NCBI RefSeq assembly: GCF_000143415.4
Contig: NW_003314265.1
Coordinates: 1,756,446 to 1,820,445, forward strand
From: Selaginella moellendorffii
Lineage: Eukaryota > Streptophyta > Lycopodiopsida > Selaginellales > Selaginellaceae
Direction of reading: 5' to 3'
DNA: 64,000 nucleotides
Positions within the stretch are counted from its first letter, which is position 1; each line of letters begins with the position of its first letter. Positions 1 to 14,286 of the stretch are shown in pieces. The translations under genes and the position numbers were made by a program. The notes under the pieces are model-generated. The model searched no databases, was not told where the DNA came from, and was given only the letters and a program-made list of their open reading frames with translations.

Positions 1-1130
1 CTCAAACTTCACGTATAGGCCGTGTTCTCGCAGCTTCGCCAATACCTTACACACATGCTCATCATGCTCCTCCTGAGTTTTTGAGTAGATAAGGATGTCG
101 TCGAGGTAGATGATCACCATCTGATCAAGAAACTCCTGAAAGACGTCGTTCGCCATGTGTTGGAAAATTGCTGGAGCATTTATCAAGCCAAATGGCATGA
201 CAGTATACTCGAAGTGGCCATAGCGAGTTCAGAACACAGTCTTCCATTCATCGCCAGGCCGGATCTGGATCAGGTTGTATGCTCCACGGAGGTCGATCTT
301 GGTGAAGAAGAAAGCACCACCAAGGCGTTCCAATAGGTCCGAGATTAGGGGCAGTGGATAACGGTTCCGAATAGTCATCTTGTTCAAACCTCGGTAGTTG
401 ATGACTAGCTGCAAACTCCCATCCTTCTTAATAAAGAAGACAGACGCTCCAACCAGGGACTACAAATGTTGAATGTACCCCAAGACAAGGTTCTCATCCA
501 CGTACTCTTTGAGGGCCTTAAGCTCGGACGGGGATAACCCGTAGGTAGACCCCCACAGAGGTGATGCTCCTTCCTGTAAATCATTGGGACAGTTATAAGG
601 CTAATGAATAGGCAGTACACTAGCTTTTTTCTTGTCAAGAACATCCCCAAAATCATGATACTTCTTAGGAAGACTGACAAGAGAAACATGCAAAGCAAAA
701 AGGAAAATAAATTCTTCATGAAGGAGTTCTTTCATAGTGATTGTGGAGATAGGAGGAGGTGTACGACTAAATGGAATGATGAGATGAGGATACTGTCTAG
801 TGTAAGATGGAAGAGAGGGAAAAGAAGAGCGTGAAACTTCGTAGAGTCAGGAACAGAACCCCAATTTGAGTTTAGGGAACTTTTCCTGATTCGAACTCGA
901 TGAACAGCAAGGGAAGTTGTGGGAGATGGTGACGTGGGAGAGACGAGCTATAATTCCTTCCAACAGATCTGAGGCTGGTGTAATTGGAACCAAGGAAGGC
1001 CGAGCACTACAGAGGAGGATCCGTATGGTAGGAGAAAGAGGAACGTGATGTCGGGCAGCAAAGTCCGTGTCCATGAAGCCGTAAGTTGCACCCAAGTTCA
1101 GTAGTGCCAGAGCCTTGAGTCCTGATTGTC
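1..1130 (-). pseudogene. C1 protease and reverse transcriptase fragments, broken
   Basis: The minus strand holds a retropepsin remnant (FMDTDFAARHHVPLSP at about 1020-1080, corresponding to the region after DSGATS in C2) followed by RT motifs such as [20 protein letters not shown] and [14 protein letters not shown] (229-414). Further RT sequence up to the YLDD region (about 90-130) lies in other frames. Several frameshifts separate the pieces. Confidence 0.8.
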
Positions 1131-1369
1131 CAGTGAAAGAAAGGAAACATGGGATGCGAAAGTTGCGGGAATTGGTGGTGGCTTTGATGAAAGGTGGTGA
1201 AGAGCTTCAGGGAATTCAATAAAGAAGAAAAGTGATTTTTATTCGGGGAGTCCAAACAGATAGTTCCTACTCTGTTTGGACAGGGTCGTTTCCTAACTGC
1301 AACAGAGGTGGACCTTGAGGCAGAGTGAACTCGAGCAGTTGGGGAGGCTTCTTGGGACACACAGCTGCT

Positions 1370-2240
1370 TTGTGATTAGGATCAGCACAGTAGAGGCAAA
1401 GATTATGAGATATTCAACGTTGCTTCTCAGCAGGACTCAACTTCCCTCTGATGAGTCGAGGAGTACCAGAAATATCCATTAGGACCGGAGTAGTAGGTTC
1501 AGGAGTATGCCCCGAAGACTCAAGCTAGGATTCCTGAGTCTGGGACAGAAAAACGGCAGTGCGGCGACTTTCCTAACGACATTCAAAGAGACGATTGTCG
1601 CATCGAACAGCTTTGTTGATGGCGTCCGATAGGTCCATGGGATCCTCCATGGTGAGTAACAAATCCTTGACACCGTTGTTGAGGCTGAAACGAAATTGAT
1701 CAATCAGGGCCTGCTCATCCCACTAAGTGTCCAAGGCAAAAAGTTGGAACTCTGCAGCATAGATCGAGGTGGGACGAGACCCCTAAGAGAGACATCTCAT
1801 CGTTGTGGTGGTAGCACAAACCCGATCCATCTCACCAAAACATGTTTCGAGCTTCTCTTTGAACAACTGAAGATCCACTAGCTCCAGAACCACAACCCCT
1901 TTCATGCTCTTCTCCAAGAGAGGAGAAAACCATGACAAGTTGCACCTTCGAGCAACGTCCCAATCACGCCGATTTGAGACTCGAGAGTGGGGTACCGCTG
2001 ATGTTGAAGTGCAAAGATCAGCTCCATTTGGTTCAGGAATCCGCAAAGCTTTGAACGCTTGCCTGAAAATTTCACCAGGAAACTCACCTTCAGTTCAGGA
2101 ACTTTGCTTGATCCTTGAGCCGAAAGTCAAGCAAGCTCCTGCTGCATGCAAAGAAGGGTCGCCTTCAGCTCAGTATTCTCATATTAGATTTTTGCAAGGA
2201 CTTCGGCAAAGAAATCAGGATGGCTTGGAGACTCTATCGA
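1370..2240 (-). pseudogene. C1 gag, broken
   Basis: Minus-strand reading frames match the capsid region of C2 gag but are interrupted by frameshifts and stops. The start codon is lost (ATG to ATA at about 2240). A CCHC zinc knuckle of the form C-x2-C-x4-H-x4-C survives near 1370-1400. A TGA lies just upstream of the knuckle, at the same codon as in C2. Gag would form the particle core in an active element; this copy cannot. Confidence 0.75.
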
Positions 2241-2324
2241 CAAAGAAGAAAGAAAAGGGGGAAAAAGGCAAAGGCAATCAAAACGAGCTAAAGCAAAAAC
2301 GAAAAAACACAATCTGAATCAAAC

Positions 2325-2711
2325 TGTCAAGACCCCCAACAAGATCAAGACTGGAAAATGCAGAAGACAAAGAAAAAAGCTAGTGGAAATGAAGAAGAAG
2401 CATTAGACTGGCGTTGATTCAGATTGTGGAGAAATGGAACAAGGATAACCTATATATACTATAGGTTGATGAAGCTCCACCACTCTTGGATTGAGGACGG
2501 CCTAAATATAGCTAAGGTCGAGGAGGCGCCATGTTATTATCAGGAATGTGGCTCGAGACTTAGGAATCGTGCGGGAAATCAGAGAGTCAGGAATAGGGAA
2601 GTGTCTTGAGAGTCAAGAATAGGGAAGTGTCTTGAGAATCAGGAATGTGGTCTACAGGTTAGAAATCCAGCGAGATTCAGGAATGTGGCAAGAATTGGGG
2701 GATTCCTGATA
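2325..2711 (-). repeat. 5' LTR of C1
   Basis: A 387-bp LTR bounded on the plus strand by TGTCAAGACCCCC and GGGGATTCCTGATA. The last five bases are TGATA where the family has TGACA, one mutation in the terminal inverted repeat. It contains the TATA-like run tatatatactatagg near 2451, also present in both C2 LTRs. Confidence 0.9.
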
Positions 2712-3796
2712 GACATCCCATTGCCTATATAAGCCGTATATTATAACCAATGGAGATGAACTACTTCACGACAGAGAAGGAGTGTTTAGCAACAATCTGG
2801 GGTTTCGAGAAACTTTATGCATATCTACATGCATATCATGCATATATGCATATCTCAGATGTTACTTGAAGGTGACTAGCTGCTGTTACTTCATTATTGA
2901 AGTGGAAGAACATAGTTGGTCGTACTGCTCGATGGGCTTTGAAGCTTCAGATATATGATTTTGATGTTGTTCATCGCCTAAGGAGTTCTATGGTTGATGC
3001 TGATGCCCTTTTTCGAGCTCTTCTTTCTTCTCCATTCTCTTCTCATGTTTTTGACGAGCCTGTTGTTTAAGCATCTGTGGATTTTCTAGACGAGGATTCT
3101 ATGCCATCGGTGGTTGCTATACTTGACATTCAGTGTCCACAAGTCGTGGAGCAAGATCTACCTTCTCTTGATGAAGTTCGTGAGGCTCAAAAGATTGAGC
3201 TGTGGATTTGAAGGCTTCGAGATGGGTTTGAGAATCCTGCACCACTTTGTTGATAATTTGCCTTTCCGGCATTTACATCCTCAATATCACCTTGAAAACA
3301 ACCTTTTTTATTTTGTGGGACGGATCTTGATGATTATTTACGGCTGGTAGTGCCTTCTGTCTTTATTCCGCGGTTTCTCCATGCATATCATGATTCTCTT
3401 GTTCTAGGTGGGCATATGGGACATCGTTGTGTAATCGAGAAGTTGTGCAGGTGTTTCTATTAGCCGGAGATGCGACGTGATATTATTCGGTATGTGCGTA
3501 GTTGCATTTGGTGCCAAGCTCGTAATACTCCCCCTCGTGTTGTAGAAGAACAGTTGGAGTCAATTGCAGTTTCCCATTCATTTGAGTTGGTAGTGTTTGA
3601 TCTTATGGGGCCTTTTCCACGGTCAACTGTTGGCAATGAGTATGTTATTATTGCTTCTGACTACTTAACTCGTTAGGTGGAAATTGGTGCTCTTGCTAGC
3701 ACCTCTACGACTGCTGTTAGATATTTCCTCCTCAATTGATTGGTGTTCCAGCATTCTTGTCCAGAGTAGATTTTTTCAGATAATAGTCCCACATTT

Positions 3797-4438
3797 ATGG
3801 CTAAGGCATTTTATATTTTGACGTCTCAATTAGGGATACACCACACTTTCATGAGTGCTTATCATTCACAATCAAACGATCTAGTGGAACGGCTTGTTCA
3901 GACATTCAAAGGGATGATTGTGAAGTATGTGAACTTTCAGCATTCGGATTGGGATGGTTATTTGCCATCTTTTCAGTATGCATATGTCACAAAGGTGCAG
4001 AGTTTTGTTAATGCTTCACTATATAAACTCCTATATGGTCATAATCCAATATTACCAATGGAGTTGAGTTTACCTTTGCGATTGCCACGAACTGCTGATG
4101 CTAGGTCGTGGGATCAGTATTTAAGGAGTATTCTTCCACTTGTTCAAGTAGAATCTACTGAACACTTAAGCCGCATACAAGTGGGACAACAACAGTGCTA
4201 TAACTCTCATTATCATCCACCTGCAAAGTATAAAGTGGATGATTTGGTATTAGTCCATTTTCCCTATCTTATGGTACGTGGTTTATCTAAGGGGCTCCTT
4301 GCGCAGTGGAAAGGACTATATCGGGTCTTATGGCAAGTTGGACCACAAGTTTATGAGGTTTGGCATGACATCCAGCAGGCCGATCCTCCAGAAATTGTGC
4401 ATGTAAACACTTCATACAAAGGGATCAGGAGCAGTTAA
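3797..4438 (+). pseudogene. Integrase C-terminal part of remnant A
   Basis: A 213-codon open segment with the end of a retroviral-type integrase core (IHHTFMSAYHSQSNDLVERLV, where functional families usually have SAYHPQTDGQ.E) followed by a GPY/F-like C-terminal module (LAQWKGLYRVLWQVGPQVYEV). The catalytic residues upstream (3570-3790) lie in other frames with stops between, so no full integrase can be made. Confidence 0.75.
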
Positions 4439-4544
4439 TACCACCTACAGATCTACTAATACCTCCTCCTGACATTCCTCCAAATCCCAGCCCATTTACA
4501 AGAAAACCCTAATGGTCTTCCATTATTCCGAGAGGAGGGGATGA

Positions 4545-4688
4545 TATGAGAGCCAAGTGTACAACTACAATGCCATATATTAATATTAGCATAGTGGGAT
4601 TTTGGTACCCGTCAGATTGGTTTCAATCCGGACCATTCACTCCTGTATATAAGCTAATTGATATGCACATTTTCCGTATTCCCTCACA
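4545..4688 (+). repeat. 3' LTR of remnant A
   Basis: A 144-bp sequence matching the B LTRs at 9923-10098 and 26967-27127. It begins TATGAGAGCC (B: TGTGAGGGCT) and ends CTCACA. It lacks about 17 bp (the tttgcatattccaagca stretch) present near the end of the B 3' LTR. Confidence 0.8.
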
Positions 4689-7698
<3,010 letters not shown>

Positions 7699-8240
7699 AA
7701 AGACTCTTAATCGTATTAAATATGCTATAAGCTTTATACAAAGATGTCGCCGTCGATAGGTACGAGATGGACGGCTGGATAGGGACCAGCCCGAGCACGT
7801 GGCCCAATCCCCGGCGTCCTGCGTGGCGCGCTTATCGCCGTTGCTTGTGAGGACCGCTAGATCCGGCATCCAACGGTGCAAAGAATAGAGCCCCGAGTAT
7901 TTTGTCCGATTAGGGGAAGAAAGCTCGCGGCTCTCTTTCTTTTGTTCTCCCTCGTTCTCGTTCTTCTCCCTTCGCGCTCCGTGCATAGCTTAGGTGGGGG
8001 CATCCACATTCTCTTTCCAGAGATCTTCGCCGCAGAGGATCACCAGGATCATCCATTCTTGTCCGTGGCTCCTCCTCCTCTTCTTCCTTTCCTTGTTAAT
8101 AAGGGGACGATCGACCAATTTTGGGATGGTGGCCTTCTAGATCAGGATCAGAGTTCCTCGCAGTCGGAGATTCTTTCATTCCTTCTTTCATTGTCACGAA
8201 CAACCGAGTCCGGTCTTGGCTAAATACGGCACTTTGAACC
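7699..8240 (+). other. AP1 3' end and copied promoter of the small gene
   Basis: No gene is complete here. 7699-8000 is the AP1 3' flank. About 8000-8195 matches the sequence just upstream of the small gene at 36397 (shared words: ccacattctctttcc.gagatcttcgcc and ccaattttgggatggtggcc). The match stops about where that gene's ATG lies, and the rest (8195-8290) leads into FTSHI5 intron sequence. Confidence 0.6.
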
Positions 8241-8292
8241 TGCAACAATCCTAGGAGCATTATAGAACAATCCTTCCCTTGCTAATGCTTAC

Positions 8293-9591
8293 CTCCATTC
8301 TCTCCACTTTCTCAAAAAAATCGAAGTACGGCATCTTCGGCCTGTATTTCCACCACCTTCTGGCAGCCCAGAAACCCCTCCCATATTGCGGAGGAATGAC
8401 CGGCTCTTCTTTTTTCTCAGCAATATCCTTGGCCATCTCCTCGCTGTCCAGGAGGACAACATACTTGCTTGTTAACGCATCAGTGTCTTCCTTGATGCTT
8501 TCTTTCTCAAGCATGTCCTCTAGTTTCGTCAGTCTTTCTCTCCACGTAAGCTTCTCGTTGGTTCCAGTATCTGAAACGAAGGAAGGAGATCAGGAGGGAA
8601 TCGATATATCGGTTTTCGTGACCTTCGGCGCTTTCGTTCAATTCTTGCGCTGCCGCTGCTTCATCGTCCCAAGCGTGCTCTCCAACGAACGAAGAATCGT
8701 GACGATAACTCCCATCGGGTTGCAGTAGATGCTTTCGTACGCGAACACCGCCAGGCATATTTTCTCGCCATTGAAGCTTCTCCAGCCTATTCCAAACAAA
8801 ACAACAGATCCATCAAAAGACGTCTTCGAGACAAATCTAGCTTACTTGCGAACGTTTTCCAACGTTGGTTCTGGAATCGTGGCCTCCAAGTACGCTTCAG
8901 TCAATTCCTTGGCCTCTCTTTTGCTTAGCCGAGGTGTGGTTGCCGCTACGTAGAGACCTCGGAAGGAACCAATGACCAGTAGAAGGTAAAGAACAAGCGC
9001 TCCAATGTGTTGAGCATCCAACTTCTGAGAAACAAAACCAAAAACAATACTGGTTTGAGAATCAACATCAATCTGCTAGAGAAATCATACCTTCCATCGC
9101 TCCCATTGGTGCCAGGCTACGATTCGAGGCCATACCTTAAGCCTGAAATCCTCGAGCAGCTCATCACCTTCGTTTCTAGCGACTTCCAATCTTCCTCTAG
9201 CGTCTTGCGCTGCTGACGCCGCTCTGTCAAAGACATGAGACGCATTCTCGCGTAATTCCTTGTACCGAGCAGTCACGACCTCCTTAATCTTCTCTACATC
9301 CACCCCAGCCTCGGTTTCTAGATCCTGGACAAAATTCCCGTAATATCTGCTCAGCGCGGCTCGCAGCCTTCGATTCCACGACTGCTCCGGCACCGATTGG
9401 TCGTCACTACTCAGCTGCGCGCTAGGGCGAGCTCGAAATCTACTCCTAGAGCCTGCATTTATCCTCTGGACGTCGCTGCCAAACGATCTATCCACAAAAT
9501 CAGTACCGCAAGGTCGACCTAGCACTGGCGCCGGGAGATGGAATGTCGGGGATGCTCTAGAGTGAGAGGCGCCATAGCCGAGAGCTTGCAT
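8293..9591 (-). pseudogene. FTSHI5-like gene, 5' fragment (copy 1), truncated
   Basis: The minus-strand exons 9091-9591, 8846-9024, 8623-8786 and 8293-8570 join in frame to give 374 codons, then stop at an orphan donor (gtaagc at 8292) with no following exon. I recognise the N-terminal half of the plastid protein FTSHI5/EMB2458, a pseudo-FtsH: a membrane segment (ALVLYLLLVIGSFRGLYVAA) followed by TTPRLSKREAKELTEAYLEA, then MPGGVRVRKHLL..VGEHAWDD, then a WRERL..RRWWKYRPKMPY block. The AAA and protease-like domains are absent. This copy keeps its reading frame, so it decayed less than copy 2. The family name is from memory of conserved motifs, not from a search. Confidence 0.75.
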
Positions 9592-9922
9592 TGCTCTCGG
9601 GGTGTAGGGCTTATGCTAGCTAGATGCTCGGCGAATATTTACGAGGTATATTCCCCAGACTATTCAATTAAACTCTAGCCCACCCAAAATGGGCAACTTT
9701 AAACCAGTAAAATACATAAATAAAATAATGTTACATGGCTAAATTGCTACATCATTTAAAATTTTGCCCACTTTACTTTTGCTACTGGGTGAGTGTGGGT
9801 GAGTGTGTAAATCTTGAGAAGGGACTTTTTAGTGATTTGAAAAAGAAATTTGCAAAAAATGAAAAATTACTCACCCTCAATTCATTAATAATTTAAACTT
9901 ATGTAAATATGAAATTTTGTAG
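9592..9922 (+). other. FTSHI5 fragment promoter, then AT-rich left flank of element B
   Basis: 9592-9671 matches the FTSHI5/AP3 shared promoter at 33349-33430. Homology then stops at about 9672 and AT-rich DNA without genes runs to element B. The bases GTAG (9919-9922) precede B and recur right after it (27128-27131). Confidence 0.6.
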
Positions 9923-10098
9923 TGTGAGGGCTAAGTGTACGGCTATGATGCCATATATTAATATTAACATAATGGGATTTTGGTAGCCATCGGATTGGTT
10001 TTAATTAAAACCATTTTCTTCTATATATAAACTAGAGTTTTTGGACTAATTAATATGCATATTTTCTATATTCCTTTTCCATATTCCAAGCATTCACA
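9923..10098 (+). repeat. 5' LTR of element B
   Basis: 176 bp, starting TGTGAGGGCTAAG and ending GCATTCACA, with TG..CA ends. It contains ctatatataaactag, a TATA-like box. It is similar to 26967-27127 and 4545-4688. Confidence 0.85.
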
Positions 10099-10419
10099 TT
10101 GGTGAAGATGAAGAGCATTTTTGATTGTCCCTAAGAAGTGCTTGGATTTGGGATTTTGGTTTAGATCTAGTTTTTGCATTGTTTAGATTTAGCTTTTTCC
10201 ATTTCATTTCTTTTGTTCTTTCCTTTCAGAATTTTGGTTTAAATTTAGCTTTTTGCATTGTCTAAATTTACCATTTCCTTCTAGCTTTTTGTCATTTCTC
10301 TTCTTTTGCTCTTTTTTCGTTTGTCTTTATTAGATCAACAATCTCCTCCTTTGACTCTAGAGCAGCAGTTAGTACAATTGTTTGATGCTATGCACTTGCA
10401 ATTAAACAACTAAACTCAG
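10099..10419 (+). other. Leader of element B
   Basis: Untranslated leader between the 5' LTR and gag. The sequence after the LTR, ttggtgaagatgaagagc, should contain the primer-binding site, but I cannot assign a tRNA. The rest is T-rich with repeated wording (ttttggtttagatctagtttttgcattg, then a diverged second copy at about 10230). Confidence 0.5.
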
Positions 10420-11080
10420 TTGATGGCGGCGTTCATGGCATGTGGTACAACTCCTCTTACTCTTGGTGCCAATCCTCGCATTCTGTTGGAGTTCTTTCGC
10501 GGGAATTTTGGGGATGATATGTACCATTGGTTCGATCATTTCACAGTGATTGCCACATATCATTATTGGGATGATGCTCAATGTTTGCATGAGTTTCCCA
10601 TATGTCTTCAAGGGACGGCATTGCAGTGGTACAATGGTTTCAATGTAGCCACTCGTGGGGATTTGAGTGTTCTCCCAGACGTCTTCAAACTCGCCTTTGG
10701 ACATGCCGACAGCTGTGATAATGCCTTCCAACAATTGCATCATTTTCGCCAAGGGCTATCTAAGTTGGTGATGCAATTTGGCGTTCATTTCCAAAGTCTT
10801 TTGCTTCGTGCGGAGCCAAATATGTCAGAGCGGATCAAGCTAGGAATGTTGTGGCCAACACTTCGTTAAGATCTTGTGCATGCACTTGCTCCTACCACCC
10901 TTGACAATGTTTTTTGCTTGGCACAATGTTATGAAACATTGCCTTTTCCACTTCTTGTTGCACGTCCTTCAGCTCCACTTCTTATGGGTGATGGTTCTGT
11001 TTCAATGGAGGTTGATGCTGCTGCTACTCAAGTCCAAGGACAAGGACGAGGACATGGTTGTAGCCGTGATGTTCGCTGCT
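10420..11080 (+). pseudogene. Element B gag, broken
   Basis: The 149-codon frame at 10420-10869 has a retrotransposon gag capsid pattern (FRGNFGDDMYHWFDHFTVIATYHYWDDAQCLHEFPICLQGTALQWYNGF). A TAA at about 10867 breaks it, and it continues in the same frame at 10876-11082, ending at another stop. The nucleocapsid knuckle cannot be read intact. Confidence 0.75.
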
Positions 11081-11108
11081 AGGTGTGTGATGAAGTTAGT
11101 CATATTTA

Positions 11109-11650
11109 TTGGCGTTGTCGGCGTTTTCCGGATTGTCAACCTCCATTTCCTGGCTGGAGACTTTGGCATCAGCAACGTCCTGTTGGTGCTACTGTAGTGG
11201 AAGATTTGGACACCAAGTTGCATCCGGGAAACAAAGAGTCACACGAGTAACAGAGGGACTTTGCGCGAATAAGTCAGTGACCCCTCCATCTTTCTTTCGG
11301 GAGTATCATCAAGGGGTTCATTCGGTACCGATTCATCTAGTGTTTACTTTCCAAGCTCATTTTTATAACAAGAGGTTTCCTATTATTCTTTTTGTGTTAG
11401 TTGATACAGGTTCGAGTTTATCTTCTATTGCTCAACCTGTTGCCACACATTGCCATCTACACTTGCGTCGTGTGATGGAACTAGGTTTCATTCTTTATGG
11501 AAAACAGCCATACACATGTATGTGCACAAGATGAGGTGGACCTGGTTGTGTGTGTGGGCGATCTCGAGCTTGAGTTGCAGTCATTGCAGGTGGTGCCAAG
11601 TCAAGCTTTTGACCTCATTCTTGGTATGAATTGGTTGCAGCGCAATCATG
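11109..11650 (+). pseudogene. Element B protease region, broken
   Basis: Frame 11109-11534 contains the retropepsin motif LFVLVDTGSSLSSIAQPVATH (DTGS). Frame 11497-11847 contains the downstream motif DLILGMNWLQRNHAKCDF, typical of gypsy protease ends. The two halves are in different frames. Low-complexity T/C-rich sequence follows at 11690-11840. Confidence 0.75.
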
Positions 11651-11869
11651 CTAAGTGTGACTTTAAGGCTTCTCCCCCTTATCGCATACTTCTTTATGTT
11701 TCATCCATTCCTCTCACTTCTGTACTTCTTTGTCCCTTTACTTTTACTTTGGTTCCATTACTTTTGTTCCCTCACTATTTTCTCCTATGTTTCTGTCTTT
11801 TTCTACTCTTCTCTTTTCCGATCCCTCTAACGATCTTTGTGTTTTAGTGGTTGACCGGCTCATGACCGA

Positions 11870-12840
11870 GTATTTTGATCTCTTTGAATTTGACCTATTG
11901 TCTGGGGCCAAGATTGTCACATATCATCCGATTCCAACCGGGGATGCTCGTCCAAGCAAGGTTCTTGTTTGTTGTCGGTCACCCAAGGAGATCAAGATTT
12001 TACATGCAAATGTCAAGGAGATGTTGGAGAAGGGTGTTATTCGGAAGTTGCAGAGTCCTTAGGCATGTGAACCTTATCTTGTGACGAAATCTGATGGGAG
12101 TATTTGTTTTTGCATCGACTATCGTCCGTTAAATGAAGTGACAATCCCAAATATGTACCCTCTTTCTTACACTACTGATCTCTTGGATCGTCTGGGGCGA
12201 AGTCGTTGGTTCACCAAGCTAGATCTTACTTCTGAGTACTGGCAAGTACCGATGGCCGAAGAAGATATTTTTAAGACTGTTTCTCGTACATCATTTGGTT
12301 TGTACGAGTTCTTGGCGATGTCATTTGGTTTGAACAATGCTCTAGCAACTTTCTAGTGGATGATGGACAAGGTTCTTTGTGATATGCTAGAGGTGACTGT
12401 TGACTTCATTAATGATGTCTTGATCCACTCGAAAGGGACGTAAGAGGAGCACATTGTGATGTTTGTAAAGTGTTGGATCGATTATGCAATGTTGGTTTAA
12501 AACTGAAGTAGTCGAAGTGCATGTTTAGGTCCAAAAACACAACTTATTTGGGTACCGTATTTCTCATGAGGGTTTGCAAGTTGATCCTGACAAACTTGTG
12601 GCTGTTCTAAAGTTCCCTACTCCGAAGTGTGTGAATGATGTGCAGCGCTTCTTCGGCAAGGTGCAGTATCTCGGTCGTTTTGTGGATCATCTTTCTGATC
12701 GCACTGCACCGTTGCAAGCATTGCTGAAGTCATCAACGCCATCTTTCATTTGGTCTCCAAATTGTCAGCGAGCGTTCATGGATCTCAAAGAGCTATTGAA
12801 AACTCTTCCAGTTTTGGCATATCCTAACTACACTTGACCT
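11870..12840 (+). pseudogene. Element B reverse transcriptase and RNase H start, broken
   Basis: RT motifs are spread over several frames: MLEKGVIRKLQSP (to 12062), FCIDYRPLNEVTIPNMYPL..LLDRLGRSRWFTKLDLTSEYWQV (12081-12356), a decayed YxDD region (about 12400-12440), then the RT/RNase H connection (VLKFPTPKCVNDVQRFFGKVQYLGRFV, 12574-12837). Stops at 12061, 12355 and 12837 separate the pieces. Confidence 0.8.
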
Positions 12841-14286
12841 TTTATTTTGCGTGTGGATGCTTCTAACATTAGTCTTGGAGGTGTGTTGATGCAAGAGAGC
12901 TCGAGTGTGCCTAGTCAGTGACATCCCATTGCTTATATAAGCCATACATCACAACCAGTGGAGATGAACTACTTCACGACAGAGAAGGAGTGTTTAGTAG
13001 CAATTCGGAGTTTTGATAAATTTCATACATTTCTACATGGTTCTCAGATGTTACTTGAAGGTGACCATGCTGCTGTTACCTCATTATTGTTCATTATTGT
13101 TCAAGTATCTGTGGATTTTCTAGACGAGGATTCTGTGCCGTTGGTGGTTGCTGTACTTGACGTTCAGTGTCCACAAGGCGCGGAGCAAGATCTACCTTCT
13201 CTTGATGAGGTTCGTGAGGCTTAAAAGATTGAGTTGTGGATTTGAAAGCTTTGAGATGGGTTTAAGAATTCTGCATCACTTGCTGATGACTTGCCTTTTC
13301 GGCATTTACATTCTCAATATCACCTTGAAGACGGCCTTCTTTATTTTGTGAGGACGGATCTTGATGATCATTTACGGCTGGTGGTGCTTTCTATATTTAT
13401 TCCATGGTTTCTCCATGCCTACCATGATTCTCTTGTTCTAGGTGGGCATATGGGACATCGTCGTGTAACCGAGAAGTTGTGCAGATGTTTCTATTAGCCA
13501 GAGATGCGACGTGATATTATCCGATATGTGCGTAGCTACGTTTGGTGCCAAGCTCGTAATACTCCCCCTCGTGCTGTGGAAGGACGATTGGAGTCAATTA
13601 CAGTTTCCCATCCATTTGAGTTTGTGGTGTTTGATTTTATGGGACCTTTTCCACAGTCAATTGTTGGTAATGTGTATGTTATTATTGCTTCTAACTACTT
13701 AACTCATTAAGTGGAAGTTGGTGCTCTTGCTAGCGCCTCTGCAACTGTTGTTGGATACTTCCTCCTCAATTGATTGGTGTTCCAGCATTTTTGTCTAGAG
13801 TGGATTTTTTCGGATAATGGTCCCATATTTATGGTTGAGGCATTTTATGTTTTGGTGTCTCGGTTGGGGATACACCACACTTTCACACCACGAGTGCTTG
13901 TCATCCACAATCAGACGGTCTGGTGGAACGGCTTGTTTGGACATTCAAAGGGATGATTGCGAAGTATGTGAACTTTTAGCATTCGGATTGGGATGGTTAT
14001 TTGCTGTCTTTTCGGTATGCATATGTCACAAGGGTGTAGAGTTCTGTTAGTGCTTCACTATATAAACTCCTATATGGTCATGATCCAATATTACCAACAG
14101 AGCTGGGTTTACTTTTGCGATTGCCACAAACTGCCGATGCTAGGTCGTGGGTCAATATTTAAGGAGTATTCTTCCATTTGTTCGAGCAAAGTCTATCAAA
14201 CACTTAAGCTGCATACAAGTGGAACAACAACGGTGCTACAACTCTCATCATTGTTCACCTACAAAGTACAAAGTGGATGATTTGGT
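12840..14286 (+). pseudogene. Element B RNase H and integrase, interrupted by element D
   Basis: After an RNase H remnant (MNYFTTEKECLVAIRSFDKFHTFLHGS, 12964 on) comes the integrase zinc-binding part (MRRDIIRYVRS.VWCQARN, 13504-13710) and a core end with several frame changes (13774-14286). At 14286 the reading is cut by element D. Its continuation lies at 20748-20781 and then 25745-25910. Confidence 0.75.

Larger units (their letters stand above)
1..2711 (-). mobile_element. Chromovirus-type Ty3/gypsy retrotransposon C1, cut by the window edge
   Basis: Read on the minus strand, the order is 5' LTR (2325-2711), gag (about 2240-1370), protease (about 1130-750) and reverse transcriptase (about 620 to the left edge). 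It is closely similar along its length to element C2 at 20782-25744. It is inserted in gypsy remnant A: the A sequence resumes at 2712 (gacatcccattgcc), where element B reads continuously at about 12925. The gag start codon is ATA where C2 has ATG, and gag, protease and RT carry frameshifts and stops, so the copy is dead. Its left end is outside the window, so its target-site duplication (expected GACAT) cannot be checked. Confidence 0.9.
2712..4688 (+). mobile_element. Ty3/gypsy remnant A (RNase H, integrase and 3' LTR)
   Basis: The plus-strand 3' half of a gypsy element of the same family as B. It starts in an RNase H-like stretch (MNYFTTEKECLA, about 2752), then a poorly preserved linker, the integrase zinc-binding segment (MRRDIIRYVRSCIWC..C, 3470-3676), the integrase core end (HHTFMSAYHSQSNDLVERL, 3797-4438), a purine-rich tract (cgagaggaggggatga, 4529-4544) and a short 3' LTR (4545-4688). 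It is cut on the left by C1. The DNA to its right (4689-5290) is the same as that to the right of B. Confidence 0.85.
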
